Positions 1 through 10,576 are shown, counted from the first letter of the stretch. The stretch is 64,000 bases of DNA from Solidesulfovibrio sp. (GCF_038562415.1 NZ_JBCFBA010000005.1:65519-129518), one strand, 5' to 3'. Numbers and translations: made by a program. The notes: generated by a model from the sequence alone, not told the origin.

Positions 1-2
1 CC

Positions 3-677
3 GGCCTGCGGGCGTCGCTCGCCGGCCGCCCCCGGTCCCTGGGCCTGGCCTGGCTTGCCGCCGGCGCGGCCACGGTCGCGGCCATGACGGCCCTGGGCAG
101 CGTCCTGCCCGTCGGTATCTGGTGGCGCTGGAACATCCTGCTGCTCTGCCAGCCGGTGCGGCTGCCGCTGTATGCCGCCGCCTTTCTGCTCGGCGCCCAG
201 GCCGGCTTGCGCGGCCGGGATTTCGAGCGGCTGCGCGCCGGCCGGGCCTGGCCGAGCCTGGCCGGCGCGGCGGCCGCCCTGGCCGCGACCTTTGTCCTCG
301 GCCCGGCCGTCCACGTCGGCGGCCCCGCCCCGGCCGTGGCCATGGCCCTGTACGCCACGGCCACGGTCGCGGCCAACGGCCTGCTCCTCCTCGGCTGCCT
401 GCGCCTGGGCGCGGCCCGGCCGCGCCCCCTGTCGCCCCGGGAGGCGCTCCTGGCCAGGGGCTCCTACGCCGTCTACCTGCTGCACATGCCGCTCGTCGTT
501 TTCGCCGAACTGGCCTTGCCGGCCGGCCTGGCGCCGAGCCTGGCCATGCTCCTGGCCAGCCTGGCGGCCGTCTCGGCCAGCCTGGCCCTGGGGGCGCTGG
601 GCAAGCGCTTGGGACCCGCCGCCAGCCTGGCCGGCCTGGCGCTCTTTTTTGTCGGCATGTGCCTGGCCTACCCCTGA
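3..677 (+). CDS. Acyltransferase family 3 membrane protein, C-terminal part (cut by window edge)
   Basis: The frame is open from base 3 to the stop at 677, so the N-terminus lies outside the window. The visible 224 residues are almost entirely hydrophobic, with several Leu/Ala-rich membrane segments. Near residue 160 there is a SYAVYLLHMP segment, typical of the last helices of acyltransferase-3 (OafA/YrhL-type) integral membrane acyltransferases, which transfer acyl groups to cell-surface sugars. The catalytic histidine region would be upstream and cannot be checked. The family call is moderate; the substrate is unknown. Confidence 0.65.
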   Translation, partial: GLRASLAGRPRSLGLAWLAAGAATVAAMTALGSVLPVGIWWRWNILLLCQPVRLPLYAAAFLLGAQAGLRGRDFERLRAGRAWPSLAGAAAALAATFVLGPAVHVGGPAPAVAMALYATATVAANGLLLLGCLRLGAARPRPLSPREALLARGSYAVYLLHMPLVVFAELALPAGLAPSLAMLLASLAAVSASLALGALGKRLGPAASLAGLALFFVGMCLAYP

Positions 678-776
678 CCCAGGCGGACAGGCGGCCTCTT
701 TTCCCCAAGGCCGACCCTGGACGGCCGCGCCCTCAAACGGCATAACGCCGGAAGTCCACCACCTCCGGAGGCTCCC

Positions 777-1211
777 ATGAAGACCCCCCTTGCCGCCTTG
801 TTCCTGCTGTTGGTGCTGCTGCCGGCCGCCGTCCTGGCCCAGGAGGAAAAAACGCCCATCACCGACGACCAGAAACCGGCCGTGGAGGCGGCCACGGCCT
901 GGCTTTCCGGCATCGATGCCGGCGGCTACGGCGCCAGTTGGCAGCAGGCCGCGGCCTCTTTTCGCGGCGCGGTCTCGCAAAAGGACTGGGAAACGGCCCT
1001 GACCGCCTTCCGCAAGCCCCTGGGCGCCCTCAAATCCCGCGAGGCCACCCGGGCCAAGAGCCTGACGAGCCTTTCCGGCGCGCCGGACGGCACCTATGTG
1101 GTCATGGAATTCGCCGCCGCGTTTGCCAACAAGAAGGAGGCCTTCGAGACCGTGGCCTTCTCGCGCGAGGACGACGGGAAATGGCGGGCCGTGGGCTATT
1201 TCATCCGCTAG
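777..1211 (+). CDS. Secreted DUF4019-family protein
   Basis: This 144-residue protein has a clear Sec signal peptide (hydrophobic stretch at residues 5-21, cleavage near AVLAQ), so it is probably periplasmic. The rest fits the DUF4019 pattern: an N-terminal helix containing AATAWLSGIDAGGYGASW, then a W-containing beta segment ending in DDGKWRAVGYFIR. Function is unknown. A GGAGG ribosome-binding site lies 7 nt before the ATG. The gene ends 4 nt before the convergent ABC substrate-binding gene, so the two transcripts overlap tail to tail. Confidence 0.7.
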   Translation: MKTPLAALFLLLVLLPAAVLAQEEKTPITDDQKPAVEAATAWLSGIDAGGYGASWQQAAASFRGAVSQKDWETALTAFRKPLGALKSREATRAKSLTSLSGAPDGTYVVMEFAAAFANKKEAFETVAFSREDDGKWRAVGYFIR

Positions 1212-1215
1212 CGCC

Positions 1216-2172
1216 TCACTCGCGCAGGAAGGAGTGGTCCACCACCACGGTGAAATCCGGCGCGGCGTCGAGGATCTTTTCCCGCACCAAAAAATCGGCC
1301 GTCTGGGCCAGGCTGGCCACAATGGCCTCGTCCAGGCGCAGGCCGTAGGCGTGTCGGGCCATGGCCGCCGCAACCGCCGGCAGCGGCAGGCCGGTGGCCT
1401 CGGCCATGAGGCGGGCCGTCTCTTCGGGGTGGGCCGTGGCATGGGCTTGCGCCTTGGCCAGGGCGCCGAAGAATTTGACCAGCGTCTCCCGGTTGCCGGC
1501 CACGTATTTCGCCCGGGCGAGCAGCATGATCGGATAGTCGTTGCCAAGCCCGGACAGGTCGGCCAGCTGCCGCGCGCCCCTGCCCTCGGCCACCGACGGC
1601 GTGGGTTCGCTGGCGGCGAAGGCGTCGATGGAGCCGGCCGCCAGGGCCTCGGCCATGGCCGGCGGATCGAGGTCCACGAGCTGGACCGCCTCCACGGTCA
1701 TCCCGGCCCTGGACAGGGCCAGAAGCAGCCCGCCGTAGGTCGAGGTGCCCTTCTTGACGCCGATGCGCTTGCCCTTGAGGTCGGCCAGGGCCTTTTGCGG
1801 GGCGTCGGCCTTGACCATGACCCGGTGCCGGCCCTCGCCCGTGGCGTGGCTGGCCAGCATGACCACGCCGGGATGGCGCGCCACCATGACCAGGGCGGCC
1901 GTGTCGCCCATGCCGGCCACGTCCGCCGCACCGGAGTACAGGGCCTCGGCGCAGGCCGGGCCGCTGGAGAACTGCCTGGATTCCACCTCGATGCCGGCCT
2001 CCCGGAAAAACCCCCGGTTCACGGCCAGGATGGGGATCACGCTGCCGATGCGGTCCTGGTAGGCGAAACGCAGCTTCGCCGGTTCGGCCGCCCAGGCCCC
2101 GTCCCAGGCCGACAGGGCGAAAACGCCGGCCAGTACCAAAGCCGCGCCCGTCATCCACGTCTTGCGTCTCAT
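1216..2172 (-). CDS. ABC transporter substrate-binding protein, NMT1/SsuA-like
   Basis: This 318-residue periplasmic binding protein has a signal peptide (residues 1-29, MRRKTWMTGAALVLAG then AWAAEP). The mature start KLRFAYQDRIGSVIPILAVNRGFF is typical of the NMT1/SsuA/TauA group that binds sulfonates, nitrate or pyrimidine-like compounds. The start at 2172 was chosen because the signal peptide begins there; the longer frame adds only an improbable Arg/Pro-rich leader. It lies 13 nt downstream of the permease gene on the same strand, so the pair is an operon. The ligand cannot be read from the sequence. Confidence 0.85.
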   Translation of the reverse strand: MRRKTWMTGAALVLAGVFALSAWDGAWAAEPAKLRFAYQDRIGSVIPILAVNRGFFREAGIEVESRQFSSGPACAEALYSGAADVAGMGDTAALVMVARHPGVVMLASHATGEGRHRVMVKADAPQKALADLKGKRIGVKKGTSTYGGLLLALSRAGMTVEAVQLVDLDPPAMAEALAAGSIDAFAASEPTPSVAEGRGARQLADLSGLGNDYPIMLLARAKYVAGNRETLVKFFGALAKAQAHATAHPEETARLMAEATGLPLPAVAAAMARHAYGLRLDEAIVASLAQTADFLVREKILDAAPDFTVVVDHSFLRE

Positions 2173-2185
2173 GCCGCCTCCTTCT

Positions 2186-3010
2186 TCAGACGTTTTCGCG
2201 GGCCAGGGCCCAACGCCGGACCGTGGCCGCTTCCAATCGCCCCAGGATGCCGGCCTCGACCGTGAAGCCCACGGCGCAAATGACGGCGATGCAGGCGAAC
2301 GACGACAGGTAATCGAGGTTCCAGCGGGCCTGGATGAGCGAATAGCCAAGCCCGGTGCCCGTGCCGACGACCATCTCGGCCGCGACCAGCACCCGCCAGC
2401 CCGTGCCGCAGGCGATCCGCAGCCCGGTGAGGACCTGGGGCAGGGCGGCGGGCAAAAGCACCCGGAAAAAAAGCGCCGTCGGCCCGGTCCCGAACATCCG
2501 CGCCGCCCGCACCAGGTTCGCGTCCACGCCGGCGATCCCGGCCGCGACGCTCAGCGCCACCGGCGCGAAGGCGGCGGCCGCGATCATGAAGATCGTGGCC
2601 GCCTGGCCGATGCCGAACACGAGGATGGCCACGGGAATCCAGGCCAGGCCCGGCACCAGGAGGAAAAGGCGCGGCACGGGACCGGCGGCCACGGCAAAGG
2701 CGCGAAATCGGGCGGCCAGCAGCCCATGGGCGATGCCGCAGCAAACGGCGATGCCGACCCCGGCCAGCCAGCGGCCGAGGCTGTGGCCGATGTGGACGGC
2801 CAGGGCATGCCCGCCCAAGGTGCGCCCCGACACCAGCGCCAGCAAGCGCTGGGCCGTCTGCCAGGGGGTGGGGAAAGGAACGTCGCGAAGGGCGCTGATG
2901 GCTATTGCGGCAATTTCCCAAACGGCCAAGAGCATGCACAACCCGACAAGACCTTCGACAATACCCCGCACGAACCCGGGGATCGCCCTGTCTTGCCCGA
3001 GGGTGGACAT
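2186..3010 (-). CDS. ABC transporter permease, SsuC/TauC-like
   Basis: This 274-residue inner-membrane permease has about six hydrophobic helices. It contains the BPD_transp_1 coupling-loop region (AARMFGTGPTALFFRVLLPAALPQVLTGLR, residues about 170-200), which contacts the ATPase. It is the first gene of a two-gene operon with the substrate-binding protein. No ATPase gene lies on either side within the window, so the importer is incomplete here and must borrow an ATPase or be encoded in two places. Confidence 0.85.
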   Translation of the reverse strand: MSTLGQDRAIPGFVRGIVEGLVGLCMLLAVWEIAAIAISALRDVPFPTPWQTAQRLLALVSGRTLGGHALAVHIGHSLGRWLAGVGIAVCCGIAHGLLAARFRAFAVAAGPVPRLFLLVPGLAWIPVAILVFGIGQAATIFMIAAAAFAPVALSVAAGIAGVDANLVRAARMFGTGPTALFFRVLLPAALPQVLTGLRIACGTGWRVLVAAEMVVGTGTGLGYSLIQARWNLDYLSSFACIAVICAVGFTVEAGILGRLEAATVRRWALARENV

Positions 3011-3204
3011 CCTACCTCATACGAACAGCGTACATACAACAAGGCCGCTTCGTCCATGGCCTCGATACCGCATCGCCCTTTGGCCCGACGCCCCTCATGC
3101 CATGCCCGGGCCGGGCGGTCAATTGCGGCCGCAGCGGCGCGCCGCTGGACGATCCCGCCGCGACCGGGCATCATGGCCGAAAAGCGAACCGTTGCGGAGG
3201 CCGC

Positions 3205-3501
3205 GTGCCCATCCGTTTCCACAGCCCCTGCGTGTTCGTTGCCGACCTGGAGCGGGCCCGCGTCTTTTACGAGGACGTGCTGGGCCAGTCGCCGACGCTG
3301 GTCCTGGACGGCTACGTGACCTACCCGGGTTTTTCCCTGTGGCGGGCGGACACGGCCGGCAGGCATATCTTCGACGACGCCCTGGCCATCGCCCCCGGCC
3401 GGCTGGGCCGGGACAACTTCGAGTTGTATTTCGAGAGCGCGGCCATCGTCGCGGCCACGATGATGCCGCCGGGGTTCGTGCGGGCGGCGCTTTCTTCCTG
3501 A
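3205..3501 (+). pseudogene. VOC-family (glyoxalase/dioxygenase-like) gene, truncated
   Basis: A GTG start at 3205 gives 98 residues beginning VPIRFHSPCVFVADLERARVFYEDVLG, the first beta-alpha-beta half of a VOC fold, and continuing to NFELYFESA. A full VOC protein would then need the second half with its metal-binding Glu. Instead the frame runs into [18 protein letters not shown] and stops. The other frames downstream do not restore the missing half, so this looks like a truncated remnant. Only about 145 nt separate it from ribBA. Confidence 0.6.
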
Positions 3502-3649
3502 CTTCCGCCAGCGGGCCGCGAAAACCCCGCGCCCTTGCCTTGCCAACCCCCGTCGCGTAGACTATCTCCCCCTTGGACCCGGCCAGGCCGGGTCTTTGGT
3601 CTTTTCCACACGGGCGGCCCAAGCCCCCCCAAACGAGGTACACGCAGCC

Positions 3650-4870
3650 ATGCGCATCAGCCCTATCGAGGAAGCCATCGAGGAAATCCGCGCCGGACGG
3701 ATGGTCATCCTCGTCGACGACGAAGACCGCGAAAACGAAGGCGACCTCACCATCGCCGCCGAAAAAGTCACCCCCGAAGCCATCAACTTCATGGCCACCC
3801 ACGGACGCGGGCTGATCTGCCTGTCGCTTGCCCCCAACCTGGTCGACCAGTTGGGGCTGCCCATGATGACAAACGACAACAAGTCGCCCTTCGGCACCGG
3901 GTTCACCGTTTCCATCGAGGCGAAAGTCGGCGTCTCCACCGGCATCTCCGCCTTCGACCGGGCGACGACCATTCTGGCCGCCGTGGCCGAGGGCGCCGGC
4001 CCCGACGACCTGGTCACCCCGGGCCACATCTTTCCGCTGCGGGCCAAGGAAGGCGGCGTGCTCGACCGGGCCGGCCAGACCGAGGGCTCGGTGGACCTGG
4101 CCAGGCTGGCCGGGCTCAAGCCCGCCGGCGTGATCTGCGAGATCATGCGCGAGGACGGCAACATGGCCCGCATGCCCGACCTGGTGGAATTCGCCGAGCA
4201 GCACGGCATCAAGATCGCCACCGTGGCCGACCTCATCCGCTACCGCATGAAGTTCGGCCACCTGGCCGTGACCAAGGTGGCCGAGGCCGGGCTGCCCACG
4301 GCCTTCGGCACCTTCCGGGCCGTGGCCTTCACCGCGAGCGAAGACCACAAGACCCACATCGCCCTGGTCAAGGGCGACATCCACCCGGACGAGCCGGTGC
4401 TCGTGCGCGTGCACAGCGAATGCTTAACCGGCGACGTGTTCGGGTCGCTGCGCTGCGACTGCGGCAACCAGCTCCACGAGGCCATGCGCATGATCGAGGC
4501 CGAGGGCAAGGGGGTCATCCTCTACATGCGCCAGGAGGGCCGGGGCATCGGCCTGGCCAACAAGATAAAAGCCTACGCGCTGCAGGAGCAGGGCCTGGAC
4601 ACCGTGGAAGCCAACCTGCGCCTGGGATTTAAGCCCGACCTGCGCGAGTACGGCACCGGCGCCCAGATCCTGGTGGCCCTGGGCGTGTCCAAGATGCGGC
4701 TGATGACCAACAACCCCAAGAAGATCGTGGGCCTGGAAGGCTATGGCCTCGAGGTCGTGGAGCGGGTGCCCATCGAGACCCGGCCCTGCGCCGAGAACAC
4801 CTGCTACCTGACCACCAAACGCGACCGCATGGGCCACCTGCTGCACCTGCCCGCCCAGACGACGAAATAA
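3650..4870 (+). CDS. ribBA: Bifunctional 3,4-dihydroxy-2-butanone-4-phosphate synthase / GTP cyclohydrolase II
   Basis: This 406-residue cytoplasmic enzyme catalyses both entry steps of riboflavin synthesis. Residues 1-200 are the DHBP synthase domain, with [15 protein letters not shown] and the GHIFPLRA signature. Residues about 205-406 are GTP cyclohydrolase II, with the zinc ligands in [15 protein letters not shown] and the RQEGRGIGL motif. The start at 3650 ([13 protein letters not shown]) matches the normal N-terminus. ribH and nusB follow, the common ribBA-ribH-nusB order in this group. I see no recognisable FMN riboswitch in the 145 nt upstream. Confidence 0.96.
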   Translation: MRISPIEEAIEEIRAGRMVILVDDEDRENEGDLTIAAEKVTPEAINFMATHGRGLICLSLAPNLVDQLGLPMMTNDNKSPFGTGFTVSIEAKVGVSTGISAFDRATTILAAVAEGAGPDDLVTPGHIFPLRAKEGGVLDRAGQTEGSVDLARLAGLKPAGVICEIMREDGNMARMPDLVEFAEQHGIKIATVADLIRYRMKFGHLAVTKVAEAGLPTAFGTFRAVAFTASEDHKTHIALVKGDIHPDEPVLVRVHSECLTGDVFGSLRCDCGNQLHEAMRMIEAEGKGVILYMRQEGRGIGLANKIKAYALQEQGLDTVEANLRLGFKPDLREYGTGAQILVALGVSKMRLMTNNPKKIVGLEGYGLEVVERVPIETRPCAENTCYLTTKRDRMGHLLHLPAQTTK

Positions 4871-4917
4871 CCCCGATTCCCAGCCAATCGGGCGGCGCGC
4901 CGCCCGGGAGAAAAACC

Positions 4918-5388
4918 ATGCTGCACATCAACACCATCGAAGGCCAGCTCGACGCCAAGGGGCTCAAGTTCGCCCTGGTGGCCGGCCGATTCAACGACTT
5001 CATCACCGAACGCCTGGTGGGCGGGGCCGTGGACTACCTGACCCGCCACGGCGGCGAGAAGGCCGACATCACCATCGTGCGCGTGCCCGGGGCCTTCGAG
5101 ATCCCCCTGGCCGCCAAAAAGCTGGCCACCTCCGGCAAGTACCACGGCGTGGTGTGCCTGGGCGCCGTCATCCGCGGCGCCACGCCCCATTTCGAGTACG
5201 TGGCCAACGAATGCGTCAAGGGCCTGGCCCACGTGATGCTCGAAGCCAACGTGCCGGTCGGTTTCGGCGTGCTCACCGTGGACACCCTGGAGCAGGCCAT
5301 CGAGCGGGCCGGGTCCAAGGCCGGCAACAAGGGCGTGGAAGCCGCCGCCGCCGTCCTGGAGATGGTGCGCGTTTTGGAGCAACTCTAA
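4918..5388 (+). CDS. ribH: 6,7-dimethyl-8-ribityllumazine synthase
   Basis: This 156-residue protein makes lumazine, the penultimate riboflavin intermediate, from the DHBP product of RibBA and the pyrimidine intermediate. Family motifs are all present: [15 protein letters not shown] near residue 20, [15 protein letters not shown] near 58, and [14 protein letters not shown] near 82, with the catalytic His in the last. Length is normal. The gene sits 47 nt after ribBA and 3 nt before nusB, so it is in the same operon. Confidence 0.96.
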   Translation: MLHINTIEGQLDAKGLKFALVAGRFNDFITERLVGGAVDYLTRHGGEKADITIVRVPGAFEIPLAAKKLATSGKYHGVVCLGAVIRGATPHFEYVANECVKGLAHVMLEANVPVGFGVLTVDTLEQAIERAGSKAGNKGVEAAAAVLEMVRVLEQL

Positions 5389-5391
5389 CCC

Positions 5392-5898
5392 ATGGCTCAA
5401 GCAGCGAAATGCATCATGCCGGAAACCGAGGATAAAAAACCCGCCGCCTCGCGGCGCAAGGGCCGCAAGCAGGCCTTCGAGTGCCTCTACGGGCTCATTT
5501 TCGAATCCGCCGCCGACGAACGGTCGCTACGCCGGGTGTTCGCGCGCTGTCCCCACGACGTGGGCGAGGACAGCGAGGCCGACGCCGGCCGGGACTTCGC
5601 CTGGGAGCTCGTTTCGGGCGTGTGGCACAACCAGACGGCCATCGACGCCGTGATCGTGCGGTTTTCCAAGAACTGGAAGCTCTCGCGCATCGCCAAGGTG
5701 GAGCTGACCATCCTGCGCCTGGCCGTGCACGAAATCATGCACCGGCCGGACATTCCCCTACGCGTGGCCTTAAACGAGGCCATCGAGCTGTCCAAGCGCT
5801 ACGGCGACGAGAACTCGCGCAACTTCATCAACGGCATCCTCGACGCCATCGCCAAGGCCGTTGACAGCGGCGAGTTCGAAATCCAAAAGGACCTGTAA
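5392..5898 (+). CDS. nusB: Transcription antitermination factor NusB
   Basis: This 168-residue all-alpha RNA-binding protein joins NusE (S10) in rRNA antitermination. It contains the typical RRKGRKQAFECLYGL start, VELTILRLAVHEIM in the middle, and LNEAIELSKRYGDENSRNFINGILDAIAK at the end. The start could be 5392 or the internal Met at 5416; the extra eight residues are not conserved in the family. It follows ribH after 3 nt and precedes leuS by 54 nt. Confidence 0.93.
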   Translation: MAQAAKCIMPETEDKKPAASRRKGRKQAFECLYGLIFESAADERSLRRVFARCPHDVGEDSEADAGRDFAWELVSGVWHNQTAIDAVIVRFSKNWKLSRIAKVELTILRLAVHEIMHRPDIPLRVALNEAIELSKRYGDENSRNFINGILDAIAKAVDSGEFEIQKDL

Positions 5899-5952
5899 TT
5901 CAAGACTATTGCCGCGCATCCGCCAAGCGCCATCGCCAAGGAGCATTTTCCC

Positions 5953-8466
5953 ATGAGCAAGTACGTGCCCGAGGACGTCGAGAAAAAATGGCAGGCCATC
6001 TGGGAAGAGGGCGGCCACTTCAAGGTGGAGGCCGATCCTTCCCGGCCGAAATACTACGTCCTCGAGATGTTCCCCTACCCCTCGGGGCGCATCCACATGG
6101 GGCACGTGCGCAACTACTCCATCGGCGACGTGGTGGCCCGGTTCAAGCGCATGGAGGGGCATAACGTCCTGCACCCCATGGGCTGGGACGCCTTCGGCAT
6201 GCCGGCGGAAAACGCCGCCATCAAGCACGGCCTGCACCCGGCCGCCTGGACCATCTCCAACATCGACTCCATGCGCACGCAGTTAAAGCGCCTGGGCTAT
6301 TCCTACGACTGGCGCCGCGAGATCGCCACCTGCCACCCCGGCTACTACGTCCACGAACAGCGCTTCTTCCTGGACTTCCTGAAAAGGGGCCTGGTCTACC
6401 GCAAGCACGCGCCCCAGAACTGGTGCGAGACCTGCGGCACGGTGCTGGCCAACGAGCAGGTCATCGACGGCTGCTGCTGGCGGTGCGACCAGCCGGTGGT
6501 GCAAAAGGACCTGGAACAGTGGTTTTTGCGCATCACGGCCTACGCCGAGGAGCTCCTGGCCGACCTGGACACGCTGGCCGGCGGCTGGCCCGAGCGCGTG
6601 CTGACCATGCAGCGCAACTGGATCGGCAAGTCCGTGGGCGCCCAGCTGTCCTTCGACCTGGCCGAGCCCGTGGACGGCGAGACCGGGATCACCGTCTTCA
6701 CCACCCGGCCGGACACGCTGTTCGGCGCCACCTTCATGAGCCTGGCCGCCGAGCATCCGCTGGTGCCCAAGCTCATCGCCGGCAGGCCGCAAGAGGCGGC
6801 CGTGGCCGCCTTCGTCGAGGGCGTGCGCAACATGGACCGCATCGCGCGCGGCGGCGAGGACCTGGAAAAAGAGGGCGTGTTCACCGGGGCCTATTGCGTC
6901 AACCCGGCCACGGGCGCGCAAATCCCCATCTACGTCGCCAACTTCGTGCTCATGGGCTACGGCACCGGCGCGGTCATGGCCGTGCCGGCCCACGACCAGC
7001 GCGACTTCGAGTTCGCCCGGAAATACGATTTGCCGCTTCGGGTCGTCATCAGCCCCGAGGGAAGGACCCTCGACCCGGCCACCATGACCGAGGCCTACGC
7101 CGATCCGGGCGTGCTGGTCGATTCGGGCGCCTTCACGGGCCTGCAAAACGAAGCGGCCAAGGGCAGGATCATCGACTGGCTGGCCGAAACGGGCCGGGGC
7201 ACGCGGGCGGTCCACTACAAGCTGCGCGACTGGAACATCTCGCGCCAGCGCTACTGGGGCGCGCCCATCCCGGTCATCCACTGCAAGCGTTGCGGCGTCG
7301 TGCCCGTGCCGGACCAGGACCTGCCCGTGGAGCTTCCCCGCGACCTGGCCCTGCTGCCCGACGGCCGCTCGCCCCTGCCGGTCTCGCCGTCGTTTACCGA
7401 CGTCGCCTGCCCCCTGTGCGGCGGCAAGGCCCGGCGCGAGACCGATACCCTCGACACCTTCTTCGAGTCCTCCTGGTATTTCGCCCGCTACGCCTCGGCC
7501 AGGGAGCGGGGCCGGCCCTTCGATCCGGCCGAGATCGGCTACTGGCTGCCCGTGGACCAGTACATCGGCGGCATCGAGCACGCCATTTTGCACCTGCTGT
7601 ACTCGCGCTTTTTCGTCAAGGCCCTGCGCGACTGCGGCTACCTGGCCTTCGACGAGCCGTTTTCCAACCTGCTCACCCAGGGCATGGTCATCAAGGACGG
7701 CGCCAAGATGAGCAAGTCCAAGGGCAACGTGGTCGACCCGGACCTGATGATCGGCAGGTACGGGGCCGACACGGTGCGGGTGTTCATCCTTTTCGCCGCG
7801 CCGCCGGAAAAGGACCTGGAGTGGAGCGACACCGGCATCGAGGGGTCGTCGCGGTTCCTCGCGCGCCTGTGGCGCCTGGTGACCGAGGAACTGGCCGGGC
7901 TCCTTTTGCCCGTGGGGGCCTGCGCCAAAGCCGGGGAACTGGGAATCGACGGCCTGCCGCCCCTTTTCGCCGAACTGCGCCGCCGCGAACACGCCACCGC
8001 CGCCAAGGCCGGGGCCGACATCCGCGAGCGCTTCCAGTTCAACACGGCCATCGCCGCGGTCATGGAGCTGGTCAATTTCCTGTACGCCAACGTGGACGCC
8101 CTCAAGGCCGAACCCAGGGGGGCCAAGGCCGTGTCCTCGGCCGTGGCCACCCTGCTCACCGTGCTCTCGCCCATCGCCCCGCACATCTGCGAGGAGCTGT
8201 GGCGGCGCATCGGCCACGAAAAGCTCCTCATCGAACAGCCCTGGCCGAGCCACGACCCGGCCGCGCTCGTCACCGACGCGGTGGAGATCGTGGTCCAGGT
8301 GTGCGGCAAGCTGCGCGGCAAGGTGAGCGTGGCCCGCGACGCGGCCAGGCAGGACGTGGAAAAGGCGGCCCTGGCCGACGCCAACGTGGCCAAGCACATC
8401 GAGGGCAAGACCGTGCGCAAGGTCATCGTGGTGCCGGGCAAGCTCGTCAACGTGGTGGTCGGCTGA
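5953..8466 (+). CDS. leuS: Leucyl-tRNA synthetase
   Basis: This 837-residue class I aminoacyl-tRNA synthetase charges tRNA-Leu. The HIGH-type motif [15 protein letters not shown] is near residues 39-53. A CP1 editing domain follows, with [12 protein letters not shown] near residue 252. A zinc ribbon with CKRCG and CPLCGG lies in the middle, and KMSKS is at about 585-589. The anticodon-binding domain and the C-terminal domain ending in [13 protein letters not shown] are complete. An AAGGAG site precedes the ATG. A strong terminator lies 25 nt after the stop. Confidence 0.97.
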   Translation: MSKYVPEDVEKKWQAIWEEGGHFKVEADPSRPKYYVLEMFPYPSGRIHMGHVRNYSIGDVVARFKRMEGHNVLHPMGWDAFGMPAENAAIKHGLHPAAWTISNIDSMRTQLKRLGYSYDWRREIATCHPGYYVHEQRFFLDFLKRGLVYRKHAPQNWCETCGTVLANEQVIDGCCWRCDQPVVQKDLEQWFLRITAYAEELLADLDTLAGGWPERVLTMQRNWIGKSVGAQLSFDLAEPVDGETGITVFTTRPDTLFGATFMSLAAEHPLVPKLIAGRPQEAAVAAFVEGVRNMDRIARGGEDLEKEGVFTGAYCVNPATGAQIPIYVANFVLMGYGTGAVMAVPAHDQRDFEFARKYDLPLRVVISPEGRTLDPATMTEAYADPGVLVDSGAFTGLQNEAAKGRIIDWLAETGRGTRAVHYKLRDWNISRQRYWGAPIPVIHCKRCGVVPVPDQDLPVELPRDLALLPDGRSPLPVSPSFTDVACPLCGGKARRETDTLDTFFESSWYFARYASARERGRPFDPAEIGYWLPVDQYIGGIEHAILHLLYSRFFVKALRDCGYLAFDEPFSNLLTQGMVIKDGAKMSKSKGNVVDPDLMIGRYGADTVRVFILFAAPPEKDLEWSDTGIEGSSRFLARLWRLVTEELAGLLLPVGACAKAGELGIDGLPPLFAELRRREHATAAKAGADIRERFQFNTAIAAVMELVNFLYANVDALKAEPRGAKAVSSAVATLLTVLSPIAPHICEELWRRIGHEKLLIEQPWPSHDPAALVTDAVEIVVQVCGKLRGKVSVARDAARQDVEKAALADANVAKHIEGKTVRKVIVVPGKLVNVVVG

Positions 8467-8491
8467 CCGCTTCCCCCGACAATGCCTCCAA

Positions 8492-8524
8492 AGGCCGGCG
8501 GGACCGACGTCCGCCGGCCTTTTT
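8492..8524 (+). terminator. Rho-independent terminator after leuS
   Basis: A 10-bp GC-rich stem (AGGCCGGCGG with its complement at 8511-8520) is followed directly by a run of five T. It closes the ribBA-ribH-nusB-leuS unit. Confidence 0.9.
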
Positions 8525-8650
8525 CGTGCCCGCCGGCACGGGATGCGCCGTCGGCCCAGGCCGCGGCGAAGGCGCCCCGGAGGGTCGGCCAACCCCACGC
8601 GCCCGGCAACAGCATGCGGAGCCAGGGCCGGGCCCCGGGTGCCGAGGCCC

Positions 8651-10576
8651 TCAGCCCGGCGTATCCGCCACGGCCTTGCCGGACAGAAACCGCCAGAGGG
8701 TATTGTAGCTGATGCCCAGACGCCTGGCGGTCAATTGCCTGTTCATGCCGTTTTGCCTGAGGGCGGCGTCGATGATGCGGGCTTGGCAATGCCGCAGCTG
8801 CTCCTTCATGGTGCCGTCCGGCGGCGGCGCGTCGCCGGCGGCGCCGGGGCCGGGATCCGGCATGGCCCGTTCCCGGAACAACTCCGCGAACAGCTCCTCG
8901 TCCACGTGGCGCTCGCCAAGCAACACCAGATAGCTCTCGAAAAAGGACAGGAGCTCCCGGATGTTGCCGGGCCAGGCATAGCCGCGCAGGGTCTCCAGCA
9001 TGGCCGGGGTCAGGTCGGCCGCCTCCAGGCCGTTTCGCCGCAGCAGCCCCTCGATCAGCAGCGGGATGTCCTCCAGGCGCTGGCGCAGCGGCGGCACGTG
9101 CAGCCGCAGCACGGCCAGGCGGAAAAACAGGTCCATGCGAAACGCCCCGGCCTGGGCCAGGGCCATCAAATCGCGGTGGGAGGCGCTGATGACGCGCACG
9201 TCCACGGGGATGATCTTGTCGCCGCCCAGGCGCATGAGCTCCTTGGCCTCCAGCACCCGCAGCAGGCGCAACTGCAAATTGTGGCTGATGTCCCCGATCT
9301 CGTCCAGGAAGATCGTGCCGTGGTTGGCCAGTTCGAACAGCCCGGCCTTGCCCCCCCGCTTGGCCCCGGTGAAGGCGCCTTCCTCGTAGCCGAACAGCTC
9401 GCTTTCCAGGAGCGTCTCGGACAGGGCCGAACAGTTGATGGCCACGAAAGCCTTGTCCTTGCGCGCGCTCAGGTTGTGCACGGCATGGGCCACGAGTTCC
9501 TTGCCCGAGCCGGTTTCGCCGTGGATGCAGATGGCGGAGCAGGTCTGGGCGAAACGTTCGATCTTGGCCGACAGCCGGGTCATGGCCGGGCTGTTCCCCT
9601 TGATGTCCTGGAGGGTGTGGCTCGGGGTGAGGCCGCGTCGCCGCAGTTCCTCGTGGATGAGGTTGCTGATGTCGTGGATCGAGGCGGTATCCCGGAACAT
9701 GGCCACCGCCCCGCGCAGTTGGGCGTTGATGGACACGGGCAGGGTGTTGACCACGAGCTGGTCCCGGTTGAGGGTCACGATGGCATTGAGCCGCGGCCGG
9801 CCGTCGGCCAGCACGGCGTTGAGGAACAGGGCCTCGAAGTGTTGGGCCAGGTCGTCGGGGCGCTGGGCCTTGCGGGGGAGCTTGAGGTACTGCCTGGCCT
9901 TGGCGTTGCTGAACACGATGCGCTTGTCGGTGTCGATGAAGACGACCCCCTCGCCGAGCAGCTTGAGGATGGCGATGAGCTGTTCGCGGTTCTTGGCCTC
10001 CTCCCGCTTGGCCAGGGCCAGGACCCTGGCCTGCTCGATGGCCTGCAGGATGCTGTGGGTGTTGGGCTCGATGATAAGGCCCAGGCCGCCCCGGGCCTCG
10101 ATGGTTGTCCGGCTGACCCCGCCGCCGATGACGATCCGGATGCCCTGGCGGTGGGCCGCCTCGACCCCGCCGATGAGCTCCTCCTTGGTGGCGTAGCGGA
10201 TCTCGTGGATCTTCATGCCAAGCAGGTCCTGCATGCATTCCAGGTCCCGGAATTCGTTGGCATGCACGGTGATGGCCACCTCGTTGGCCAGTTCCCTGGC
10301 CGTGATCAGGGACCGGATCACGTCCACGTCCGTTTTCTGGATCAGGACCACCGAGTGGCCGATGGCCCGCAGGATGCTTTCCCCGGTGCCGCCATGGCAC
10401 AGGATGACCTCGTAGCCCTTGTCCAGCAGCCCCCGGGCCACCTGTTCGCTTTCGTCGAAGGAAACGACCTGGGTGGTGATGGTTTCGTTCAAAAATTTGG
10501 TGCATTCGAGGACTTTTCGAACGACTTCCGCGGAATGCACGACCAAGGCGAATTTGTATCCGGCACCACCGGCCAT
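8651..10576 (-). CDS. PrpR-type sigma-54-dependent activator of GRE locus 1
   Basis: This 641-residue activator has four parts. Residues 1-190 are a PrpR_N-like sensory domain (YKFALVVHSAEVV, ILCHGGTGESI). Residues about 200-310 are PAS-like. The AAA+ domain starts near 320, with Walker A GETGSGKE near residue 350 and the sigma-54 contact motif GAFTGA. The C-terminus is a Fis-type helix-turn-helix (MNRQLTARRLGISYNTLWRF). The start at 10576 has an AGAGGAGGGG site just upstream. It is divergent from GRE1, which has a sigma-54 promoter, so it most likely activates that operon in response to the substrate. PrpR itself senses 2-methylcitrate; the ligand here is unknown. Confidence 0.9.
   Translation of the reverse strand: MAGGAGYKFALVVHSAEVVRKVLECTKFLNETITTQVVSFDESEQVARGLLDKGYEVILCHGGTGESILRAIGHSVVLIQKTDVDVIRSLITARELANEVAITVHANEFRDLECMQDLLGMKIHEIRYATKEELIGGVEAAHRQGIRIVIGGGVSRTTIEARGGLGLIIEPNTHSILQAIEQARVLALAKREEAKNREQLIAILKLLGEGVVFIDTDKRIVFSNAKARQYLKLPRKAQRPDDLAQHFEALFLNAVLADGRPRLNAIVTLNRDQLVVNTLPVSINAQLRGAVAMFRDTASIHDISNLIHEELRRRGLTPSHTLQDIKGNSPAMTRLSAKIERFAQTCSAICIHGETGSGKELVAHAVHNLSARKDKAFVAINCSALSETLLESELFGYEEGAFTGAKRGGKAGLFELANHGTIFLDEIGDISHNLQLRLLRVLEAKELMRLGGDKIIPVDVRVISASHRDLMALAQAGAFRMDLFFRLAVLRLHVPPLRQRLEDIPLLIEGLLRRNGLEAADLTPAMLETLRGYAWPGNIRELLSFFESYLVLLGERHVDEELFAELFRERAMPDPGPGAAGDAPPPDGTMKEQLRHCQARIIDAALRQNGMNRQLTARRLGISYNTLWRFLSGKAVADTPG

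Noticed and set aside
3502-3649. FMN riboswitch before ribBA
   Set aside because: The spacer is only about 145 nt and I could not find the conserved RFN-element segments in it.
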